From Bacteroidales bacterium UBA1253 (lineage in GTDB: Bacteria > Bacteroidota > Bacteroidia > Bacteroidales > Paludibacteraceae): DNA of 21,402 bases. Under the pieces are notes generated by a model. That model ran no database searches and was not told where the DNA came from. It worked only from the letters and a program-made list of their open reading frames with translations. Each line of letters begins with the position of its first letter. Positions within the stretch are counted from its first letter, which is position 1. The stretch covers positions 24,146 through 45,547 of the forward strand of contig DBVX01000082.1 in assembly GCA_002308815.1 (NCBI GenBank), read 5' to 3'. Both the position numbers and the translations under genes were made by a program. This document shows, in pieces, positions 6,906 through 13,713 of this stretch.

Positions 6906-8989
6906 CTATGGATTTCAGTACGATTATATCAAGTAAGTTAGGAATTGGCGCGCGACAGGTGGCGGCAACCATCGGTCTGCTGCAGGACAAGGCGACCATA
7001 CCTTTCATTGCCCGCTACCGCAAGGAGAAGACGGGCTGTCTGGACGAGGTGCAGATAGGTCAGATCAGCGAACTCTTCGACCGCTTTTGCGAGATGGACG
7101 AGCGCAAGCAGTACATCCTCAAGACTATCGAAGAGCAGGGCAAGCTGACCGATGCGCTACGCGAGCGTATTGATGCTTCATGGGATGCCACGGAGTTGGA
7201 GGACCTCTACCTGCCCTACAAGCCCCACCGCAAGACACGTGCGGACGCCGCCCGCGAAAAAGGATTGCAGCCTTTAGCGGACGAATTGCGCAAGCAGCGA
7301 CCGGGCAAATTGAAATACACGGAGGAGGAGTTGCAAGGGGCACGTGACATCATTGCGGAGGAGATAGCGCAGGACGAGACGAGCCGTCAGGCGGTACGGC
7401 GCGAGTTCAGTTACACGGCGATGCTGACCACCAAGCCCGTGAAGGACAAGATGAACGAGCCGGAGGCACAGAACTACCGCGATTATTTCGACCTGCACGA
7501 GCCGCTGAAACGCATACCGAGCCATCGTCTGCTGGCTATCCGCCGGGCGGAGAAAGAGGGCTTTATCCGCGTGGACATATCGGGCGATGCGGACAACTGT
7601 CTGGACAAGTTAGCGCGTCTGCACCTGAAGGCGAGCAACGAGAGTTCCTATCAGGTGGAACTGGCTATGGAGGACAGTTACAAGCGTCTGCTCAAGCCGT
7701 CTATTGAGAGTGAGTTCGCGGCACAAAGCAAGGAGAAAGCCGACGAGACCGCCATCCGCGTGTTCGCGGACAATCTGCGGCAGTTGCTGCTGGACGCGCC
7801 TTTGGGGCAGAAGCGGGTATTAGCTTTGGATCCGGGATTCCGGACAGGCTGCAAACTTGCCATACTGAGCCGTCAGGGCGATCTGCTGAAGCACGATGTG
7901 TTGTTCATCCGGATGGGTGACAGCGCGGAGAAACTGCGCAAGTATGTGAAGCAGTATGAGATAGAGGCAATATCCATAGGCAACGGCACAGCGAGCAGGG
8001 AGTGCGAGGAGTTCGTGCGGATGAGTCTGGAGGGCGTGAGCGATGTGCCGGTGTTCGTAGTGAGCGAGAACGGCGCAAGCGTTTATAGCGCGAGCGAGCT
8101 GGCACGTAAGGAGTTTCCCAATGAGGATGTTACGGTAAGAGGCGCGGTGAGCATCGGCAGGCGGCTGATGGACCCGCTGGCGGAACTGGTGAAGATTGAC
8201 CCGAAGTCCATCGGCGTGGGACAGTACCAGCACGATGTGGACCAGAGCAAACTGCGTCAGTCGCTGCAACAGACGGTGGAGTCAGTGGTGAACTACGTGG
8301 GCGTGGACGTGAACACGGCGAGTCCGTACCTGCTGACATACATATCGGGGTTGGGACCCGTACTGGCGGACAACATCGTGCGCTACCGCAGCGAGAACGG
8401 CCCTTTCACAAGCAGAAAAGACCTCTTGCGCGTGCCGAAGATGGGCGCGAAGACGTTTGAACAGTCAGCAGGCTTCCTGCGCGTTACCAATTCGGACAAT
8501 CCGTTGGATAACAGTGCCGTCCATCCCGAACGGTACAATATAGTCAACCAGATGGCGAAGGACATGGGCTGCAAGGTAAGCGACCTGATACAGAATGCGG
8601 AACTGCGGCAGCGGATTGATTTGAAGCGGTATGTGTCGGAGGACGTGGGAATGCCCACTCTGACGGACATAATGAAAGAGTTGGAGAAGCCCGGACGCGA
8701 CCCTCGCGAACAGAAGGAGGTGTTCCGTTTTGACGAGAATGTGCACACGATTGATGACCTGCAAGTGGGGATGGAACTGCCCGGAATCGTCACGAATATA
8801 GCCTCGTTCGGCGCGTTCGTGGATATAGGCGTACACAAGGACGGGCTGGTGCATATCTCGCAGATGGCGGACCGGCGCTTGAGCAGCCCGAACGAAGTGG
8901 TGAGCCTGCACCAGCAGGTGCGTGTGCGTGTGGTGGATATTGACAAGGCAAGACAACGTATCCAACTCTCGATGCGCAAGGAGCGGTAA
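6902..8989 (+). CDS. tex: Tex family RNA-binding transcription accessory protein
   Basis: Tex is a conserved nucleic-acid-binding protein linked to transcription and RNA handling, related to eukaryotic Spt6. The 695 residues show the Tex N-terminal helical region (ATIPFIARYRKEKTGCLDE at about 31-50, DLYLPYKPHRKTRA at about 100), the YqgF/RNase H-like domain (VLALDPGFRTGCKLAIL at about 302-318), tandem helix-hairpin-helix motifs (YISGLGPVLADNIV and LLRVPKMGAKTFEQSAG), and a C-terminal S1 domain (GMELPGIVTNIASFGAFVDI through VDIDKARQRIQLSMRKER). It ends just after the S1 domain, without the glycine- or basic-rich tail of some homologues. The start at 6902 (MTMDF) overlaps the upstream stop; ATG at 6908 is an alternative. 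tilS follows after 2 bases. Confidence 0.96.
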   Translation: MTMDFSTIISSKLGIGARQVAATIGLLQDKATIPFIARYRKEKTGCLDEVQIGQISELFDRFCEMDERKQYILKTIEEQGKLTDALRERIDASWDATELEDLYLPYKPHRKTRADAAREKGLQPLADELRKQRPGKLKYTEEELQGARDIIAEEIAQDETSRQAVRREFSYTAMLTTKPVKDKMNEPEAQNYRDYFDLHEPLKRIPSHRLLAIRRAEKEGFIRVDISGDADNCLDKLARLHLKASNESSYQVELAMEDSYKRLLKPSIESEFAAQSKEKADETAIRVFADNLRQLLLDAPLGQKRVLALDPGFRTGCKLAILSRQGDLLKHDVLFIRMGDSAEKLRKYVKQYEIEAISIGNGTASRECEEFVRMSLEGVSDVPVFVVSENGASVYSASELARKEFPNEDVTVRGAVSIGRRLMDPLAELVKIDPKSIGVGQYQHDVDQSKLRQSLQQTVESVVNYVGVDVNTASPYLLTYISGLGPVLADNIVRYRSENGPFTSRKDLLRVPKMGAKTFEQSAGFLRVTNSDNPLDNSAVHPERYNIVNQMAKDMGCKVSDLIQNAELRQRIDLKRYVSEDVGMPTLTDIMKELEKPGRDPREQKEVFRFDENVHTIDDLQVGMELPGIVTNIASFGAFVDIGVHKDGLVHISQMADRRLSSPNEVVSLHQQVRVRVVDIDKARQRIQLSMRKER

Positions 8990-8991
8990 GG

Positions 8992-9741
8992 ATGCTGCGA
9001 AGGGTACTCAAATACATTCGTGACAATGAGTTGCTTGCGACGGGCGACCGTGTGCTGGTGTGCGTGAGCGGGGGTGCGGACAGTGTGGCTTTGTTAGACG
9101 TTCTGCTGCGCGGGGGGTACGAATGCACCGTTGCACACTGCAACTTCCATCTTCGCAGGGAGGAGTCCGACAGGGATGAACGGTTTGTGCGGCAGTTGTG
9201 CGAGCAACGGAAAGTGCATTTGGAGGTGCGGAATTTTGATACCTGTACGGAGTCGGAGCGGATGGGCAGGAGCATTGAGATGACGGCACGGCTACTTCGG
9301 TATGAATGGTTTGAGCAGGTGGCGAAAACGTATGACTGCAAGGCGATTGCGGTGGCGCATCATCAGAACGATCAGGCGGAAACGCTGATAATGAACCTGC
9401 GCCGGGGTGCGGGAATAAGGGGATTGTGCGGTATGCGTCCCAAGAGCGTCAATCCGTGCGGTGAGATGCCGGTTATCCGTCCGCTGCTGTGTACGACGCA
9501 CGACTATATTATCCACTATCTGAAAGACATACGCCATATCTCTTGGGTGGAGGATTCGACGAACAGCGACACGACCATCCGCCGCAACAGCGTCCGCGAT
9601 GAGTTAAGCCGTTACCCGAAAGCGGAGATAGAACACATTGCGCAGACGGCGAGGATTATGCAGGGGTATGTGGACTGGCTGGAGGGGAAGGACACGCTTG
9701 TGGCACATGAGGTGAAAACCTACGAAAAAGACAGGAAATGA
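8992..9741 (+). CDS. tilS: tRNA(Ile)-lysidine synthase, short form lacking C-terminal domains
   Basis: TilS converts C34 of the tRNA(Ile2) CAU anticodon to lysidine with ATP and lysine, so that AUA codons are read correctly. The catalytic PP-loop domain is complete: VLVCVSGGADS (21-31), AHCNFHLRREESD (48-60), AHHQNDQAETLIMNL (122-136), RGAGIRGLCGM and WVEDSTNSD at about 185-193. The protein ends at residue 249. E. coli and most Bacteroidota enzymes are over 400 residues and carry C-terminal tRNA-binding domains; Aquifex has a short form of about 310. No C-terminal region is found in another frame because aroE begins at once (ATGA overlap, 4 bases). Either a natural minimal TilS or a gene shortened by deletion; motif retention suggests it is active. 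Confidence 0.9.
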   Translation: MLRRVLKYIRDNELLATGDRVLVCVSGGADSVALLDVLLRGGYECTVAHCNFHLRREESDRDERFVRQLCEQRKVHLEVRNFDTCTESERMGRSIEMTARLLRYEWFEQVAKTYDCKAIAVAHHQNDQAETLIMNLRRGAGIRGLCGMRPKSVNPCGEMPVIRPLLCTTHDYIIHYLKDIRHISWVEDSTNSDTTIRRNSVRDELSRYPKAEIEHIAQTARIMQGYVDWLEGKDTLVAHEVKTYEKDRK

Positions 9742-10514
9742 GGCATTACGGAATCATAGGCAATCCGTTGGGACATTCTTGGTCGGCTCGGCTGTTCAAT
9801 GAACGGTTTGAGCGCAAAGGTATAGAGGCGGAGTACACACTCCACCCTCTTACGGAACTGACCAAAAGGACGTTGGACGATTTGATACGCATGCATCGGT
9901 TGGAGGGGTTTAACGTCACTATACCTTACAAGCAAACCGTCATACCGCTTCTGGACGAGGTGGATGAATGTGCTGCAAGGATTGGTGCGGTGAATGTGGT
10001 GAAAGTGGATTGGACGGGGGATGACTATCGGCTAATCGGCTACAACACAGACTATATCGGTTTTCGCGAGTCGCTCCTGCCTGTCGTTCGCGGTATGGGA
10101 AAGAGACGTGCATTGGTATTGGGAACGGGAGGTGCTGCCCGTGCAGTGGCGTATGCGTTATCCACTCCGTGGGATGCGGAAGATTGGACGGCGTGGAAGG
10201 TCAGGATGGTGTCCCGTCAGGCGGGCGATAGTCCGTATGACCGACTGACCTACAACGAACTGACAGAACACATCGTGCGCCAGAGCCGGTTTATAGTCAA
10301 CTGCACGCCGTTGGGGATGTATCCCGAAACGGATGCGTGTCCCGTCATACCTTATGAGGGCATCGGCTGCGGACATATATTGTACGACTGCATATACAAT
10401 CCGGAGGAGACACTTTTCCTTCGCAAAGGGCGCGAGCGGGGGGCAACGACCCTGAACGGCAAGGAGATGCTGGCGTTGCAGGCCCGTGCCGCATGGAAGA
10501 TTTGGGATAACTGA
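9738..10514 (+). CDS. aroE: Shikimate dehydrogenase (NADP+)
   Basis: AroE reduces 3-dehydroshikimate to shikimate in the pathway to aromatic amino acids and folate precursors. The 258 residues show the substrate-binding GNPLGHSWSARLFN (8-21), NVTIPYKQ with catalytic Lys65, IGAVN with Asn86, and NTDYIGF with Asp105. The nucleotide-binding GTGGAARAVAYAL follows at 129-141, and VNCTPLGMYP lies near the end. Length is usual for Bacteroidota. The gene overlaps tilS by 4 bases and is followed after 23 bases by the peptidase gene. No other aromatic-pathway gene is in the window. Confidence 0.95.
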   Translation: MRHYGIIGNPLGHSWSARLFNERFERKGIEAEYTLHPLTELTKRTLDDLIRMHRLEGFNVTIPYKQTVIPLLDEVDECAARIGAVNVVKVDWTGDDYRLIGYNTDYIGFRESLLPVVRGMGKRRALVLGTGGAARAVAYALSTPWDAEDWTAWKVRMVSRQAGDSPYDRLTYNELTEHIVRQSRFIVNCTPLGMYPETDACPVIPYEGIGCGHILYDCIYNPEETLFLRKGRERGATTLNGKEMLALQARAAWKIWDN

Positions 10515-10537
10515 TAAATAACTAAAACATACTCATT

Positions 10538-11920
10538 ATGAAAGCAAAAATTGTTTCCTTACTCTTTATCGGCGCATTGTCGCTGACAGCCACGGCGCAG
10601 CAGATCACGCCGGAGATGATGCAGCGGTTCCGCAACAACTACCAACCCACCGCGCAAGACCGTGCCATCCGTAACGCGATAGGCAACACGGATATGAAGA
10701 AACTGGTGCAGAACCAGAACGGGCTGGACGGGTATTTCGACACCCACTTCACCTACCGCGTGCCGCAGGTGGGCATCACCGACCAGAAACAGTCGGGCCG
10801 TTGCTGGCTCTTCTGCGGACTGAACATCCTTCGTGCCGAAATGCGCAAGGCGAATCCCGAGATGGAGCAGTTCGAGTTCTCGCAGAGTTACCTGTTCTTC
10901 TACGACCAGTTGGAGAAGAGCAACCTCTTCCTCCAGACCGTGATTGACACGCGCAAGCAGCCGATGGACGAGCGCAAGGTGGAGGCTCTGTTCTCCTCGC
11001 CCGTCAGCGACGGCGGCACGTTCACGGGCGTGGCGAACCTCGTCAGCAAGTACGGCGTTGTGCCGAAGGAGGTAATGCACGAGAACTACAACGCCAACAA
11101 CACAGGCAGGATGCACGCCATTCTGGTGCAGAAGCTGCGTGAGTACGGACTCGAACTGCGCGAGATGAAGGGTACGGACAAGCAGCTGCAGGCCCGCAAG
11201 GAGGAGCAGTTGCAGACCATCTACCGTATTCTCTGTCTGACACTTGGCACGCCCCCGCAGGAGTTCACGTGGTCGCTGCGCAACAGTAAGGATTCGGTGC
11301 TTTCCACGGAAACCTACACCCCGCTCTCTTTTGCCGACAAGTACGTGCACAAGAGCACGATAACCGACTATGTAATGCTGATGAACGATCCTTCGCGCGA
11401 GTACTACAAGGTGTATGAGATTGATATGGACCGCCACACCTACGAGGGTGACAACTGGCGTTACCTGAACGTACCTATTGAGGATATGCAGGAGGTCGCC
11501 ATCGCCTCGCTCAAGGACAGTTCTGCGATGTACATCGGCTGCGATGTGGGCAAGGAACTGGACAGCGAGCGCGGCTACCTGTCGATGGACAACTACGACT
11601 ACGGCGCGCTGCTGGGGCTTGATTTCCCGATGGACAAGCGGCAGCGCGTGATGACCCACGCAAGCGGCAGCAGTCACGCGATGGCGTTGGTGGCGGTGGA
11701 TATACAGAACAACAAGCCTGTCAAATGGATGGTGGAGAACAGCTGGGGCGAAAAGAGCGGACACAAAGGACATCTGATTATGACCGACCAGTGGTTCCGC
11801 GAGTATATGTTCCGTCTGGTGGCGGAAACGAAGTATGTGCCGGAGCGTCTTGTCAAAATGCTTGACCAGAAACCGATACGCCTGCCGATGTGGGATCCGA
11901 TGTTCAGCGCGGAGGACTGA
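10538..11920 (+). CDS. Secreted C1-family cysteine aminopeptidase, PepC/bleomycin-hydrolase type
   Basis: A papain-fold peptidase of the C1B group. Residues 1-20 (MKAKIVSLLFIGALSLTATA) form a signal peptide ending before QQ, so the enzyme should be exported, unlike cytoplasmic PepC of lactic acid bacteria. All active-site residues are visible: Gln83 (oxyanion hole) and Cys89 in TDQKQSGRCWLFCGLN, His380 in SGSSHAMALVAV, and Asn401 in VENSWGEKSGHKG. At 460 residues it matches the family. The C-terminal tail, which in classical bleomycin hydrolases reaches into the active site and fixes aminopeptidase activity, differs here (RLPMWDPMFSAED), so exact specificity is uncertain. It may trim peptides in the periplasm. 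The GldF-like permease begins 4 bases after the stop. Confidence 0.92.
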   Translation: MKAKIVSLLFIGALSLTATAQQITPEMMQRFRNNYQPTAQDRAIRNAIGNTDMKKLVQNQNGLDGYFDTHFTYRVPQVGITDQKQSGRCWLFCGLNILRAEMRKANPEMEQFEFSQSYLFFYDQLEKSNLFLQTVIDTRKQPMDERKVEALFSSPVSDGGTFTGVANLVSKYGVVPKEVMHENYNANNTGRMHAILVQKLREYGLELREMKGTDKQLQARKEEQLQTIYRILCLTLGTPPQEFTWSLRNSKDSVLSTETYTPLSFADKYVHKSTITDYVMLMNDPSREYYKVYEIDMDRHTYEGDNWRYLNVPIEDMQEVAIASLKDSSAMYIGCDVGKELDSERGYLSMDNYDYGALLGLDFPMDKRQRVMTHASGSSHAMALVAVDIQNNKPVKWMVENSWGEKSGHKGHLIMTDQWFREYMFRLVAETKYVPERLVKMLDQKPIRLPMWDPMFSAED

Positions 11921-11924
11921 CCGT

Positions 11925-12584
11925 ATGTACCGCAAGGAACTGACATACTATTTCTCCACACCGATAGCCTACGCGGTCATCGGACTGTACCTGCTGACCA
12001 TCAGTCTGTTTCTCTGGGTCATTCCGGGCGAGTGGAACGTGGTGGATGCGGGCTATGCGGATGTGAACGGTCTGTTCGCCCTGTCACCGTGGCTGCTGAT
12101 GCTGCTGTGTCCCGCCCTGACGATGCGCCTGTTCAGCGATGAGAAGCAGTCGGGCATGTGGGACTTGCTTATATCCAAGCGCGTGCCGGTCAGCCGGATT
12201 GTGTGGGGCAAGTATTTGGCGGCTTGGACGCTGACGGCGGTGAGCATACTGCCTTGCGTGGTACATTATTTTGTGGTGTATCATATCGCCGAGCCGGAAG
12301 GCAATGTGGACGGCGGCGCGTTTGCGGGAAGCATGGTAGGACTGCTGCTGCTGAGTGCCGCCTTCACGGGTATCGGTCTGCTGGCTTCGTCCTGGAGCAG
12401 GAATCAGATTGTCAGTTTCCTGTGCGGGGCGGTGGCTTGTTTCGCCTTGTACTGGCTGACGCTTCAGGAGCATTTCAACAGTCTGGCGCGGGGTGTGATT
12501 GACCTCAGGGATGTGGTGTTCTTCCTGTCGATGGCGGTAGTGAGTGTAGTGCTGACGATGATGGTTGTGTCACGGAAAGGATAA
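11925..12584 (+). CDS. gldF: GldF-like ABC-2 type transporter permease
   Basis: This 219-residue integral membrane protein resembles GldF, the permease of the Gld ABC transporter tied to gliding motility and type IX secretion in Bacteroidota. It starts MYRKELTYYFSTPIAYAVIG, typical of the family, and has about six membrane segments, near residues 16-35, 52-70, 95-117, 131-155, 160-180 and 197-215. Between the second and third is the LFSDEKQSGMWDLLISKRV motif common to ABC-2 permeases. The ATG at 11925, 4 bases after the upstream stop, is preferred over a start inside the peptidase gene because the protein then begins with the family N-terminus. The partner GldG and the ATPase GldA are not adjacent. 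It could also be a generic ABC-2 permease. Confidence 0.78.
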   Translation: MYRKELTYYFSTPIAYAVIGLYLLTISLFLWVIPGEWNVVDAGYADVNGLFALSPWLLMLLCPALTMRLFSDEKQSGMWDLLISKRVPVSRIVWGKYLAAWTLTAVSILPCVVHYFVVYHIAEPEGNVDGGAFAGSMVGLLLLSAAFTGIGLLASSWSRNQIVSFLCGAVACFALYWLTLQEHFNSLARGVIDLRDVVFFLSMAVVSVVLTMMVVSRKG

Positions 12585-12588
12585 GATT

Positions 12589-13128
12589 ATGACGCGGATA
12601 GGTGTGCTCTCCGATACGCACGGGTACTTGGACAAGCGCGTGTTCACGCATTTCTCCCGGTGCGACGAGATATGGCACGCGGGCGATATTGGCTCGCAGG
12701 AGGTGCTGCAGGCATTGCGCGAGTTCCGTCCCACGCGGGCGGTGTTCGGCAATATGGACAGCGGCGATGTGCGCTATTCGCTCAGCGAGTTCTACCATTT
12801 CCGCGTGGAGGACGTGCAGGTGCTGATGACGCATATAGGCGGTTATCCCGGACGTTACAACCCGTGGCTGCTGCCAATGTTCCGCCGCAGTCAGGAGGCG
12901 AAGGCAGGCAAGGACGGTTCGTCGTATGTCAAAGATGCTATCGACCTGTTTGTGTGCGGACACAGCCATATACTGAAGGTGCAGTACGACCGTCAGTTCG
13001 GGTTTCTGACGATGAACCCGGGTGCGGCAGGCAAACAGGGCTGGCAGACCGTCCAGACACTGCTGCGCTTCACCATCGACGGCAGCAAGATAGACAATCT
13101 GGAAGTGATTGAATTAGACAGGAAATAG
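12589..13128 (+). CDS. YfcE/MJ0936-type metallophosphoesterase
   Basis: A 179-residue calcineurin-like phosphoesterase with two catalytic metals. The motifs are in order: GVLSDTHGYLD (Asp and His near residues 8-10), WHAGDIGS (about 28-35), VFGNMDSGDVR (about 51-61), MTHIGGYPGRY and CGHSHILK at about 125. These fit the small YfcE-like group, active on phosphodiesters in vitro; the natural substrate is not predictable. The ATG at 12589 is chosen because it starts MTRIGVLSDTHG and lies 4 bases after the permease stop. It shares its last base with the next start (TAGTG). Confidence 0.92.
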   Translation: MTRIGVLSDTHGYLDKRVFTHFSRCDEIWHAGDIGSQEVLQALREFRPTRAVFGNMDSGDVRYSLSEFYHFRVEDVQVLMTHIGGYPGRYNPWLLPMFRRSQEAKAGKDGSSYVKDAIDLFVCGHSHILKVQYDRQFGFLTMNPGAAGKQGWQTVQTLLRFTIDGSKIDNLEVIELDRK

Positions 13129-13682
13129 TGATAATTGACAGCATTGATATAGAGGTACAGTACAAGGACGTGCGCGGTATCCGTCTGACAGTTTATCCTG
13201 ATATGCGCGTACGCGTTTCCGCTCCGTACCATTGGCGCGAAGATGAGGTACGCGGGTTTGTGGAAAGCCGTCTGCCGTGGCTTCACCAGACCCTTGCCAA
13301 GATGGAGGAACGCAAGCGAAATGAGGCTGACACCCCTACCCTTTCTCCTCTTGAGCAACTCATTGAGGATCAGAAGCGGTATCAGCGACTGATGGCATAT
13401 CTGAAACCGAATTTTGAGTTTTGGCGCGAACAGATGGGTATGCCTCCCGCGCGGTTTTCCATCCGCAAGATGCAGACGCGCTGGGGCAGTTGCACACCGA
13501 ACACGAGAACTATCCGGTTCAATCTGGCACTCGCCGACCGACCGGAGCGGCTCATCGACTATATCATTGTCCACGAACTGGCGCATCTGCGTCACGCCAA
13601 CCACGGTCCGCAGTTCAAAGCCCTTCTGACACGGTATATGCCCGATTGGCAGGAACGCCGACGGGAACTGCACAACACATAA
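13128..13682 (+). CDS. YgjP/WLM-type zinc metallopeptidase-like protein (DUF45)
   Basis: A 184-residue protein of the YgjP-like DUF45 group, related to SprT/WLM metallopeptidases. The N-terminal part (VQYKDVRGIRLTVYPDMRVRVSAP) is the usual beta-rich region. The C-terminal part has RKMQTRWGSCTPNTRTIRFN and the zinc site HELAHLRHANHG, with His149, Glu150 and His153 as the HExxH motif. Substrate unknown. The start is a GTG that shares its G with the upstream stop (TAGTG), a 1-base overlap favouring stop-restart translation; no ATG start fits the family N-terminus better. It ends the close-packed run; the PBP gene follows after 31 bases. Confidence 0.88.
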   Translation: MIIDSIDIEVQYKDVRGIRLTVYPDMRVRVSAPYHWREDEVRGFVESRLPWLHQTLAKMEERKRNEADTPTLSPLEQLIEDQKRYQRLMAYLKPNFEFWREQMGMPPARFSIRKMQTRWGSCTPNTRTIRFNLALADRPERLIDYIIVHELAHLRHANHGPQFKALLTRYMPDWQERRRELHNT

Positions 13683-13713
13683 ACAATGAACACATAATAA
13701 ATCCAATACGGAA

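Noticed and set aside
11835..11924. N-terminal extension of the GldF-like permease into the peptidase gene
   Set aside because: The extra residues are Cys/Arg-rich shadow sequence; the family N-terminus begins at ATG 11925.
10559..11935. 458-codon open frame on the minus strand opposite the PepC-type peptidase gene
   Set aside because: It is antisense to a gene with all catalytic motifs, its product is His/Val/Leu-rich without a recognisable domain, and such frames are common opposite GC-rich codon-biased genes.
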